Below are positions 36,543 to 47,485 of a DNA stretch of 64,000 nt, piece by piece. Position numbers and translations under genes: made by a program. Source of the stretch: Chrysomallon squamiferum (taxonomy: Eukaryota; Mollusca; Gastropoda; Neomphalida; Peltospiridae); contig CM022678.1 of NCBI GenBank assembly GCA_012295275.1, forward strand, positions 16,766,993-16,830,992, read 5' to 3'. The notes beneath the pieces are model-generated. The model saw nothing but the letters and a program-made list of their open reading frames with translations. It was not told the origin of the DNA and ran no database searches. Each line of letters starts with the position of its first letter. Position 1 is the first letter of the stretch.

Positions 36543-38086
36543 GTAAGTTTATTTAAATTCGTTAAAAATGTGTTTGAGTGTGCACGTGTGTTTTGCCTGA
36601 ATTATGTTAGACACACTTTAAAATAAATTACTTCATTTGTATTGTGTTAAAAATAACTTTATACGCAAATAAAAAAATTTGGACAGGAAAACACAGACTC
36701 AAACATTTTTTTTTTAGTATTCCTAAATCCTCCTTGAACTTCAATTAGTATATCACTACAAGATACAGTTTTAATCTATTGTTTAACACACTAATTAATA
36801 AATGTAATAGATGTCATTTTTTCCTTGCCGGCCTTTTAGTTTTATTTAAGAACAATGAGTGATATTTAAAAATATCTATGCGGTGTTTTTATTCCGATAG
36901 CCATTACCTCATCACGAGTGAAGGAAATATTTTCGGCGTGATTCGACTTCTATTCTAAATATAGACATGAGACATTGCAGAAATATGAAAAACATGTTAA
37001 AACAGTGTGTTACGATTAGAAGAACAGACACTGGATAACCTTTTATTTAACACATAAATAAAAATAAAAGTAATTCCATCGAAATAAACCTTAATTTACA
37101 AAACTGAGTACACTATAAAAATACCTGGGAGCTGTTTCTTTTTCTGTAGCCGTGACGTCATTACATATAGGATGTACCCTTTTTTGTCTATAGCAGAGGC
37201 CGTTAACCTTGTCGATAGTGCCGATAGGCAGCCGTTTGACTGAATGCTGTGAGCGTTTTGCCTTTTTTCTAGGGTTCCTTCCTACGATGATCATTGTTTG
37301 TGTAGCCTGAATCCAATTAATAGCGGCTTTTGTGTTCTTCCATTAGTGTGACAGAACGGAGGAAGTCTCCATTTTCAGTGCGACAACTGCTTCAAAAGCG
37401 AGAGCGATTTTCGGCAACTTGTTTTTACGTCATATGAGGAACTGTTAAATATTTAATCATTAAACTTTGATGAATAATTACTTAAACTATTACCTAAATT
37501 TTAGTAAATAGTATTTAAGTTTAAAATCTTAATTCTTAAATTATTGTGTGTTTAATGGATGTTTAAAGTGGGTGATAACATGAAAAATAGTTGTCTCGCT
37601 TTATTCTAAATATTATCTCTCGGCACAAAGACACAGGTTTATGCTATGTACAGGATATGGTAGTCAAAATAGAAGAAGAAAAACAATAGTATCAAAAATG
37701 AAAAACAAAACTCTTTAAGAATAAAAAAACACTAATAATAATAAATGAAACAAACATTAGAAAAAATTAAATAAATAAAATTTGACAAAAACTAATTTTA
37801 TAACCAAAACAATGTACATATTTGTGTACATATGTATGTATGCATGCGTGCATGTATATTTGCATGTATATATGTTAGTCAGTGTGTAAAACCAGTCATT
37901 TGGCCTAATGCCTGAAATGTTTGGGCGTTTAGCCTAACAGCCAACGCCGTCAGCCGTGTGGACTAATGTCTAAAATTTCCAAGGATTAGGCCATCCGACT
38001 GAAATAGACCTCTAGTCATTAGGCAAAATGACTGAATGAAAACGAATGACTTACAATGACATGAAAACATTTGTTTCGAAACACAT
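36543..38086 (+). other. Gene C first intron, proximal part
   Basis: 36960-37040 keeps a fragment of a second, deleted signal-exon leader (TTCTATTCTAAATATAGACA, GTGTTACGATTAGAAGAACA). 37125-37220 repeats the GCAGAGGCCGTTAACCTTG block. 37894-38033 has the inverted motif pair described separately. Confidence 0.6.
37894..38033. repeat. 17-bp inverted repeat pair
   Basis: AGTCATTTGGCCTAATG (37894-37910) and CATTAGGCAAAATGACT (38017-38033) are reverse complements with one mismatch, 106 bp apart. They lie just beyond the end of the integrase relic and may be its terminal or subterminal repeats. Confidence 0.6.
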
Positions 38087-39361
38087 CTATTTATTACAGC
38101 TGTTCAAATTTGAGTGACATCTTGAATTGCAGAAAAGACTCTGCTTAAAACAATTAAAACATTTTGTTTCACACATCTTTGTTCCCGCACATTTGCATTT
38201 CACAAAACCTTGTCGACCTGCGGAATTACTCCTTTGACACTGCTGCTCTAAGATACATTGTGCATTCGCTGATCACGTCATCGTCATCAGTATTTACAAT
38301 CACTCCCTGCGGGTTCCAGGGATCACCACGGCCCCTGTTCTCGGCTTCAATAGTCACTGCCACGTTGTCTCCTTCTTGTCTAGCGGTCAACACAACACAA
38401 CTGCGTTTTATAATCCGCTCAGCTTGCTAAAATTGAGCATATCTGGCGAGTTTTCGCTTGGTGCCAATGTACGATGTCGACACAGCAACTGTTTTCGGCA
38501 GCAACTGGTCATCCTTGGAGTTGGAAGGTAGCTGTTCAAACTCACAGTTTGGTAGCGGTCGCTAAAATGAAATAAATTTACAGATAAATATGTGGTGTTT
38601 TGAAAATTGCGGGAAGGCAAATTTCATAATATTTGTTCTAGCAATTTTGTGTACTTGACCAGTCAAACTGCTAGAATTTATCCTGAATGTTACAATACTT
38701 GTTAGAAATGTATGAATGACATTCGCCATAAAAAAAGACAAACGGTTCTCCTCAAGAGAACATACTCCAGTTCCTTGCGTCATTCCCGAAGGCTACTAAC
38801 AGATCTCTAATGTCTGAGTTGCGTCGCTCTACAGAGTCCTGGCTTCGGACGTGTCTTCGTTTCCCGTGCACAGTAACCAAATCGGTCCACAATCCCATCA
38901 GTTCCTTGACTTCAATAACTGTAAACGCGGATTCGTTGACACTTTGCAAGACACGAGAAGCTCCAAACATCAGGAAGACGTTAGAGAATACAGAAGTTAG
39001 TCAAATTACCCTGGTAAACCGCGACCCACTTGTACTTTCTACTTGGTAAGGACTGCATGTCCACAAGATTCACTTGACCACGTGACGAAAACTCCTTAGT
39101 CAGAATAGGTTTTATTACCGCAGCTTTGGTTGTTGTCCTCTTGTGTTTCTGTTGACAGTCCGTGCATAACGACTTGAACAGTTCGATAGCTTCACGTGTC
39201 ACATTCACACATTTTTGGGATAGTTCTTTCAGCATCCGATCACGTCCACCGTGGTCTTTTGAGAGGTGCGCCTGCTTGATAACTTCAAAGGTATATTCAA
39301 TGGAAACGTAGTAGAGAGGAGTTTCTTCATCTGTTTGGCGCTTCGTAGTCTGTTTCTGCAC
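38087..39361 (-). pseudogene. KRBA2/Ginger-like integrase element, decayed
   Basis: The - strand reads, with interruptions, an H-H-C-C zinc-binding region (IKQAHLSKDHGGRDRMLKEL ... LFKSLCTDCQQKHKR), then an integrase core (LVDMQS ... VLQSVNESAFT ... VHGKRRHVRSQDSVERRNSD). The cysteine-rich C-terminus is GRQGFVKCKCAGTKMC, CFNCFKQ and CNSRCH, ending at TAG 38087-38089. This order matches the KRBA2/SCAND3-type integrase proteins derived from Ginger/gypsy-like elements. The second catalytic Asp is Val (LQSVN for LQSDN), part of the core is deleted near 38980, and several stops are present, so it is dead. It sits antisense in the first intron of gene C. Confidence 0.8.
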
Positions 39362-39364
39362 TGA

Positions 39365-39560
39365 TAAACAAATTATTATATGAAATTATATATTAATGTC
39401 TCTTTTATTTTTCTGGTATAGTTTTCTCGCCTTTAATAACATAGGATCATTACATTCAAATATATAGTGATATTCATCTCCAGTTTTGTTAGGATTACAA
39501 ATATGACATTTTCTCTCTTCTCTTAAACCATCGTCCAGTTTGAAAAGGATCTTGAACCTT
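39365..39560 (-). mobile_element. 3' fragment of another LINE ORF
   Basis: The - strand reads KLDDGLREERKCHICNP, TGDEYHYIFECNDPMLLKAR and KLYQKNKRDIN, then stop. The C-x2-C...H...C end of reverse transcriptase ORFs is visible. Short, 5'-truncated; clade not assigned. Confidence 0.6.
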
Positions 39561-40358
39561 GAAAATATTAACCTGCAAGCTGTTGTGAAGCACGTTGAAA
39601 AGGAAGATTCTGCCCTATTTTATACATGATGTAACAATAAAACTACCATTAATCCCTACCATCTAATAGGTCTTTGATGTTAGAATAACACAACAATAAG
39701 GCAAAATAGAGTGTAAATAATATGTCTTTAAATTATGTTTCTCTATGGTCAGTCTTTGATACATATGTAACTAGTATGCTGTTTTATGGTGGTGAGATAA
39801 AGAGTTTTCATAAAGTGGATGTTATTGAGAACATTAACTTAGATTTTCTTTTAATATTTTAAAAGTTTAAGGTTCAACCACAACTATTTTGAATTCGGCA
39901 GATTTCCGTCAGTTTATGATTAAATATTGCATGAAATTAATCAGTACAAAAAACTCTAGTTTATATTATAGAAAAATAATTGGGTGACTTTTATTAGGAA
40001 AACTTTACATGAACTGAGATTGGGATATGTCACGGGGCATCTAACACAGTCGCATTTAGCACGTAATTAGCACGTCGTCACGAAGCAAAATTAGAATTCT
40101 GAAACTGGTGTAACACTCTTCCTCCAACATGGCACTAACTATGCATTAAGATCTCACTGTAACCGGTAGATAGCTGCCGATTTGGCTCGGCTCTAAGGAT
40201 ATTCAGGAAACAAGGTCATATGTGTATTTATAATCAGCCAACGTTAGATCACTAAAAACACAACAACACAAGTTCAGATTTAAATAATATACGAATTAGA
40301 GTATAAAAATACATATAGCCGTAGTATTTATTTCCCCTGATTTTCGTTTGTAAATTAA

Positions 40359-40426
<68 letters not shown>

Positions 40427-40528
40427 CTTTTTTTGACTTATTTTTTTTTCGTGTTGTTTTTATTTAATTTATTATTGTTTTTTCGTTTTTGTGATTTATT
40501 TTATTATTTTTTATTCAGTTTTCTTATT

Positions 40529-40575
<47 letters not shown>

Positions 40576-41803
40576 TCATATAGATAGACAGATAGATAGA
40601 GAGATAGATAGATAAATAGATATTTTATGTATAAGATATACCAAAATGCTTGTATCAGAAGTGCGTCATACAGGTTTGAAATATTTATACTGATTTTTCA
40701 ACGCTTTATTTGGTTTCTGTTTGAGTAAAAACTGTTTGAATGGAATATTTTAAGTCGTATCTTTATGCTTACTGCATGAACGTTATCTCGCATTCCGATC
40801 CAGAGATATTGATTTCAGTCTAAAGCGCCCTATATAGCTGCCACGTCGTTATGGGTTACCTATTATGTTTCAATCTTTTAAGCTGATCGGAATTATTCTA
40901 CAAGATTTATTTGTACAAACAGACTCAAACAAACAAGTGTTCAGCCTCTTCTCATTATTTGTGTATCCAATATAAATGTTTTTGTTTAACGAAAGCGGTA
41001 GAAAACCTGTATGAAAAACTTTAGAGCAAATGACTCTTTTCATAAATACATCATTAGAAAGAGCAATATTTTATATAGTAAAAACTCAGTGATTTCGTTG
41101 TTTTCCTCGCAGTTTTCAAAACAGAAATTTAAACCGCGGTCTTTGCTTACTGACTGACGGACGGACAACGACGACGAAGACAAACGACGGCATCAGTTCT
41201 ATAAAATCTCAAGTAATCTTGCAGGATCTACCTCAGGTAAAAATGAATATAAACCACAGTCTAATCCTCTGAAGACCTCGTGTAATTTGTGATGTCTTAA
41301 GTTGTTGCATATTCGTTAACACGTTCTTACGTCATACCTGAAACTGTTAAGTTTTTAATCATTTTAATCAATAGTATTTGAGTTTAATCCCTTAATTCTG
41401 AAATTATTATGTGTTTTTTGGGTGCGTTCCAACTTTTCACTGTTTCAAACTGGGTGATACCTGAAAATTGGCTGCCCTGAAACAACGATAACTAAAAATC
41501 TAATAAAATTCACGAATAAACAAACAAAAAATCAAACAACATTATTTAGGAAATAAACAAACAAACAAACAAAAAAACAAATAAATTAATTAATTAATAA
41601 ATAAATAAATAAATAAATTCAATTACTCAGAAAATAACTTCATAACTAGATGTATCCGTGTATGTATGTATTTATGTTTGTACGTGAATATTTTCAATTT
41701 GTGTGGCTGACTGTATGACATAAATTTACGTTACTATTTACGAATATATGTGTGAATGAATTTATTTTTTAATGTATCTATGTATGAGTGTATGTATGTA
41801 TGC

Positions 41804-41850
<47 letters not shown>

Positions 41851-42031
41851 GACACATGACTGTGTATATAGATAAATGTACGTTTGTTTATTTTTCTATG
41901 CAAGTATTTACAGTTTCTTTGTATGAATGTGTGTAGTTTTATGGTGTGTATGTATGTATGTCTGTTTCTATGTCTGTTTATATATATAATGGTGCTAAGT
42001 ATGATGTTTTTTTCAACTTGTTCAGTTTCAG
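39561..42031 (+). other. Gene C first intron, distal part
   Basis: Non-coding, with (TA)n 40362-40422, (AAT)n 40533-40572 and (TA)n 41812-41843. 40780-41480 is similar to 25190-25500 and 26200-26590 in gene B. Confidence 0.6.
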
Positions 42032-42136
42032 TTAACAGTTTTATATGTAAAGACAACATAGACGTATGTTCTACCTTTAAATACTGCCCGCCGGAAATCG
42101 AAATGGACTGTATGAAGACTTGTGAAGTTTGTACAG
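42032..42136 (+). CDS. Gene C ShK-like domain exon
   Basis: VNSFICKDNIDVCSTFKYC and MDCMKTCEVCT. Six cysteines in ShKT order, one codon longer than B. Intact with consensus splice sites. Confidence 0.85.
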
Positions 42137-43032
42137 GTAACGTTATCACGGATTTAGCATAGCAGAGTCAACTGGAGCAGCATAGATACAAAAGACAGTT
42201 CATATGTTAATAACTATACATAAACAATACAGTTGATATGTCCAGTCAGGATACATACACAGTATAGCTGATGTCCATTAAAGACACATAGACAGTATAG
42301 TTGATATGTTAAGTAAAGATATAGATATACACAGGGTAACTGGTGCATTATGTAAGCACAGATATACAAAATATTTGGAATGTTAAACGATGATAGCTAA
42401 CTAGGACAGATGAATCATATACATGTCTGATCGGATAGATACCAGATAGGAACAGATTTATTAGGAAGGATATGCATTCAGAAAATAAACATACTAGATA
42501 TGTTTTTCAGAATTCCATGACTGTAGATATATTTTAGGTAGGATAGATACCCGCGATAATATGACACAAAGGAAAGCTATGTATTAGGCAGGATAGCTTG
42601 TATAAGTAGGATATGTGTACAGGTTACAGTTATGTTAAGATACGACTGATGGATACACGTAATACTTGGCATATACAATATATAATTGATAGTATAGATA
42701 TATAGGATTTAACGGCTGGCAGTTTAATTTTGTGAGTGTACACATACACATACGAACATGCACATACCAAATACAAAACAGTCACAAAAACATTGCCATT
42801 TTTTATTTGTGTTAATAAATATAATGATTTTTCTTTTTGTACACATGCATAATGAGACACACTATTTCTGTTTTGATTTCAGTATGTCAATATAGTTAAT
42901 TACGTTCGCGCGTGCACCCAAACCTTGCATCTACTCTATCAGTTCATATTTTAATTACTGCAAGTGTGCTAGCAGTGCACACACAATATCCTATAATTCT
43001 CGGTAAATTAATGCGAGTAATTTTATTTTTAG
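42137..43032 (+). other. Gene C intron with minisatellite
   Basis: Tandem ~38 bp units with CAGTATAGTTGATATGT at about 42180-42330. No coding signal. Confidence 0.6.
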
Positions 43033-44223
43033 ATGAGGGGTATTCTGAACGTTATTACTATGGAGATGGCGACACCTGTACACCCTGTTCTGTCAAAGAC
43101 ACAAAAAATTCACAAAGTTACAATGAAAAATGTAATACATTTTGTCTCAGTAAAAAAATGCAGGGCTATCACTGTGATAAGAATTGTAATGAGAGTTGCT
43201 TGGATAAAATATGTTAGAGACGGACAGGTTATTGTGAACGGTGTCCTTCTGGATTATCTGGACCATATTTACAGGAGCACTGTAATAACACCGACGACAA
43301 AGGTTACTGCATTGGTGACTGTTCTTCTGGGTTTTTCCGTCCAGTGTGCGACAAAGAGTGTCCAAAGCAATGTAAACACAAAGTCTGCACCAAAATAACG
43401 GGAAACTGCATCGGTGACTGTCTTCCTGGTTCTTACGGTCCACGGTGCGAACAAAAGTGTTCAAACGGATGTGGAGACAGGGTCTGCAACAATAAAACCG
43501 GAGAGTGTTTACAATGCTTTGAAAGATATTTAGGTAAAATTTGTCAGCTTCGTTGTTCAGACAACTGTTTAAATAATTCCTGTAATAGGAACGGACAATG
43601 CACTGAAGGTTGCAAAGTTGGGTTTTTCGGAATGCACTGCGCAGAGAAATGCAGCTCGAACTGTCTACATCAGGAATGTAATAGGGAAAACGGATCGTGT
43701 ACTGCTGGCTGTGTTGCTGGTAAATATTACGGAGACCGTTGCAAAGACTGTCCTCATCGTTGTCTGAATTCTACGTGTGATCGGAAAACTTGGAAATGTA
43801 AGAACGGATGCAACGGCACTGATATTTATGGGGCTTTTTGCAACTATTCTTGTGGTTCGAGTTGTCGAAATGTTCGGTGTGAAAACATCTCCGATTACGT
43901 TGTGTGTAGGGCGGTTTGTGTCAGCGGAAGAAAGGCAGAACACTGCAGCGATTTCTGTCCTAAGAATTGTAAAAGGCCATGTCATCAGCTTTCAGGACGA
44001 TGTCTTCATGGCTGTTTTTTAGGTTACCATTTTAGCTATTGTAATAAATCGTGCCCCTCTAACTGTCTGGGAAGTGCATGCCATCAAAACAACATAACGT
44101 GTGTAGACGGATGTGTAACGTCGTTCTGTGGACCGACGTGCTCAAATAGATGCAGTGAGAACTGTACTGTATGTGATGCTAGAGGGATCTGTATTTTGTC
44201 TTCAAATGATAGCAACGACGAAT
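43033..44223 (+). CDS. Gene C multi-EGF exon with TAG
   Basis: 1191 nt, in frame end to end apart from TAG at 43215-43217. It has the front module duplication seen in A (CIGDCLPGSYGPRC) and only one GRCLHGC...GYH module. One EGF cysteine is lost (GPYLQEHC for GPSCQQHC). Confidence 0.87.
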
Positions 44224-44649
44224 GTAAGTATTCAGCAGTATATACCCATACACGCGCGCACTCACACAAACAAACACACACACACAAAGATAAATACATA
44301 CATACAAAAGAAAAAAAAAAAAAAAAAACCTGAATAAGTATAAGAAAAAATATGTAAAAGAAAAAATTTGTGCTGATTAAAAGTTTCTTCTCATTTTGTC
44401 TTTGTTACTGGTTTGTTAGTTATTCGTTTATTCTGTTTTCATTTTCTGATTGGTTAATTATTATGATATGTATTGACTGTTATTAACTTTCAAATTGCTT
44501 GATAGTGTATTGATATTCGGATTGTTAATTATGGCGATGACTTTCTGATTGGTTAACTATTGTGACAGCTGATTGGTCTGACAGCTATTTTCTGATAGGT
44601 TCTCAATATACGTTTCAGTCTAATACTGCTTTTTTGTTTTGTTTTTCAG
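44224..44649 (+). other. Intron with CTGATTGG-type minisatellite
   Basis: Four to five degenerate units with CTGATTGG or a close variant between 44440 and 44605. CA-rich and A-rich runs precede it. Confidence 0.65.
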
Positions 44650-44750
44650 TGGATGTCTCCTTTGATATCGTTTGGTTGACAGCTGTGTATGGAATGATAG
44701 CTTTATCGACTTTGTTGTTGATATCTCTAGTGGTGTGTTTTATCCAATAA
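44650..44750 (+). CDS. Gene C transmembrane exon, donor lost, in-frame stop
   Basis: DVSFDIVWLTAVYGMIALST then LLLISLVVCFIQ and TAA at 44748-44750. Where A and B have the donor (TTGAGGTATT) C has a (TAA)n repeat. Confidence 0.82.
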
Positions 44751-44923
44751 TAATAATGATAATAATAATAGTAATAATAATGACAACAACAACAACAACA
44801 GATATTTAAGAAGAAGGAAAAAATAAAAAAGAAGATAATAATAAAAATTCCTTTAGTGCAGTGATGACAATAATAGCAATAACAGTTGTGATTATAAATT
44901 AATCTTTCAATTTCTGTATCTAG

Positions 44924-45030
44924 AAAAAGGAAGAAAAGATCTAAAAAGAAACAGCGACGTGCACGACGACGTATGAAAAACCTAATTCGAGCACGTGTTA
45001 ACCAGATACAACAACTGGAAATTGAACCAG
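44924..45030 (+). pseudogene. Gene C basic exon (isolated)
   Basis: KRKKRSKKKQRRARRRMKNL, IRARVNQIQQLEIEP. Open and intact, but unreachable in frame if the TM exon ends at TAA. Confidence 0.75.
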
Positions 45031-45214
45031 GTTTTGTAATTTAATTAATTACGATATCATATTGGTGATAGCAACAATACCAATAACAACACTAATACTA
45101 CACTGGTACAAGAACAAATACAAAAAATACAACACACCAAAACAAAACAACAACAACCATCACTACCACCACCGCCAACATCAAACAATAATAACAGACA
45201 GCAACAGCGTCAGC

Positions 45215-45268
<54 letters not shown>

Positions 45269-45489
45269 TGTAGTAGTAGTAATAGTAGTAGTAGGAGTAG
45301 TAGTAGTAGTAGTCATTTTTACGATGATGATAACGATATTAAATATTTCAAAGAATTAGAAGAATTTTAGAATTTTAATGTGATTTATAGGTTAGAAGTT
45401 ACAAAACACTTAATATTAACAGTTAATGACTATGACGGTGTCATGAAAGAAATATTGATTGATTGCTTGAATGATTTTGTTCACTTTAG

Positions 45490-45895
45490 CAATCAGGCAG
45501 ATAAATTCCGATATGTCATTAGATGCTACGGATGGAGTCCGTTGTCATAGCAATCCATCTCCTCCCTCAGCTGCGGATGACATAGTGATCACCTATGATG
45601 AAAATGATGATGATAATGATAGTCATCATTATGAGTACATAGATGACTGCATGATCTCAAGTCTTAATAGTAGCGCGCAGGAATGTCTTTAAACGTTCCT
45701 CAGAACGAGGCTGTTGAATGAGAAATCGAAAGCGAGACTTTCTATTATAAACGTCTAACATCTAACAATGCAAACAACACGGACGATGTCGTGCCGCTTC
45801 TAGAGCCCGAGCAAAATGAAAGTGTTGATATTAAACATTTTCACACAAATGTGTATAATTATGAGTCTTATGAATTGTTTTCATCTTGAATTTCA
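45490..45895 (+). pseudogene. Gene C acidic exon, frameshifted
   Basis: Similar to gene B through DENDDDNDSHHYEYIDD. A 2-nt insertion (AGCGCGCAGG for AGCACAGG) then gives a stop at about 45690, and the 3' donor is lost. Confidence 0.82.
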
Positions 45896-45971
45896 GCTAA
45901 GTAAATGCTTATATTTTACTATGTTTATTTTGTTGTTGTTTTTTACCTTGTTAAATATTCATTGTGTTTCC

Positions 45972-46020
<49 letters not shown>

Positions 46021-46161
46021 TATTTATTTATTTTGTTTATTTCGTTACTATTATTTTTATTATAATGAATGTAATAATAATACTTTTTATTTTAATTATT
46101 TTATTATTATCACTATAATAATCATCATTAGTTTTACTATTATTATTGTTTATATTATTTG

Positions 46162-46218
<57 letters not shown>

Positions 46219-46492
46219 CAATACCACTCTTCTTGTAATTTATTGACTGATTACTGACTGTTACAATACTGTAATTGTTTGGTAATATTTTTCCTTGAAG
46301 CTAATGAATTTTTTTTACTAATTAATTGATATATGTATTTACTTATTGTCGTTTTAGAATTTATATTATATACAATTTGTCAATGGAGGAACAGAATAAA
46401 AATAATTATATAGTCATGCATAATCACATACACAGAAAACTCATTCTTACATACATTACAAATAAAACATTAATTACAGCTCCTTTTTTCAG
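45896..46492 (+). other. Intron, (TTA)n-rich
   Basis: Long (ATT)n at 45976-46020 and 46165-46220. No other feature. Confidence 0.6.
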
Positions 46493-46580
46493 TTTTTACA
46501 GAAAATAAATTTATATTATATCAGTGTAACAGACAAGTTAGAAAATGATCCTAAAAATATATACAGGAATATAAAACCTT
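46493..46580 (+). pseudogene. Gene C PTP exon 1
   Basis: FLQKINLYYISVTDKLENDP then KNIYRNIKP. The KNRY arginine is Ile. Splice sites are intact. Confidence 0.82.
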
Positions 46581-46910
46581 GTAAGTAGAAATGTAAACTG
46601 TTATGTCGTTATTTTCCCTGTCTCTCTTATTCTTGTTATTAGTTTCTTCTTGTTTTTGTTTTGATTGTTGTTGTTGTTGCTGTTGACTGAAATCGGAAAA
46701 TTCTTTTCGACTCTCACAAAGAAAGATGTCATAATTTTTCATACAAAAATATTTGAAATATTACAGAAAATTACCTGCAGACCATCTATATTAATCGTAT
46801 ACATAGAGACACTACTAGTGCTGCTACTACTACTTATATTACTACTTGTTGTTGTCGTTCTTCTTCTTCTTCTTACTCTTCCTCTTCTTCTTCTTCTTCT
46901 TCTTCTTCTT

Positions 46911-46941
<31 letters not shown>

Positions 46942-47100
46942 TTATTATTAATATTATGAATAACAAACATATATACACTTGAGATTATTTTTTTCTTTAG
47001 CTTTTAATCTAAAATAGTTTTATTAAAGTTTATTCAAATTATATCCTAAGCATTTACACCTTATTTATTTACTTATTCATTTTCTTTAATTATTTGAAAG
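46581..47100 (+). other. Intron with (TTC)n/(CTT)n and (ATT)n repeats
   Basis: A (CTT)n run at 46859-46910 continues into (ATT)n to 46955. No other feature. Confidence 0.6.
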
Positions 47101-47177
47101 ATGATTATAACAGAGTAACGCTTGAGGTAATTCCTGGAATCCCAGCTTCTGATTATATCAACGCAAGTTTTATTGAT
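47101..47177 (+). pseudogene. Gene C PTP exon 2, last exon of C
   Basis: YDYNRVTLEVIPGIPASDYI and NASFID. Intact, with donor GTAAAC, but no downstream PTP exon follows. Confidence 0.85.
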
Positions 47178-47189
47178 GTAAACTAATAT

Positions 47190-47203
47190 ATTTATTTATT
47201 TAC

Positions 47204-47274
<71 letters not shown>

Positions 47275-47277
47275 TTT
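47190..47277. repeat. (TTTA)n microsatellite
   Basis: About 88 bp of TTTA following the last exon of gene C. Confidence 0.95.
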
Positions 47278-47485
47278 TCCTTTTAGTTAATTTAATTTAA
47301 TTTAATTTTTATTATTTATTCACTAAATATATTGATTTTCTTATATTCATTAACAGTTACAAAAGTAATACAACACATACACTTACTCTTGCACACAGAT
47401 AGATATTTATGTATGTATTATTCATATACTCTCTGTGTGTGTTTTTGTGTGAGTGTGTGGGTTTTTCTCTATCTATATATATATA

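Larger units (their letters stand above)
36500..47177 (+). pseudogene. Gene C: receptor pseudogene lacking most of the PTP domain
   Basis: Exons are signal 36500-36542, ShK 42032-42136, EGF 43033-44223, TM 44650-44750, basic 44924-45030, acidic 45490-about 45895 and PTP1 46493-46580 and PTP2 47101-47177. The EGF exon has TAG at 43215-43217 (Tyr in the others) but is otherwise in frame. The TM exon has lost its donor and reads into TAA at 44748-44750. The acidic exon has a 2-nt insertion and lost its donor (CAGGTAATG to CAGCTAAG). PTP exons 3-7 are missing, replaced by a (TTTA)n run and the satellite array. Without the TAG, it would encode an anchored receptor without phosphatase. Confidence 0.83.
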
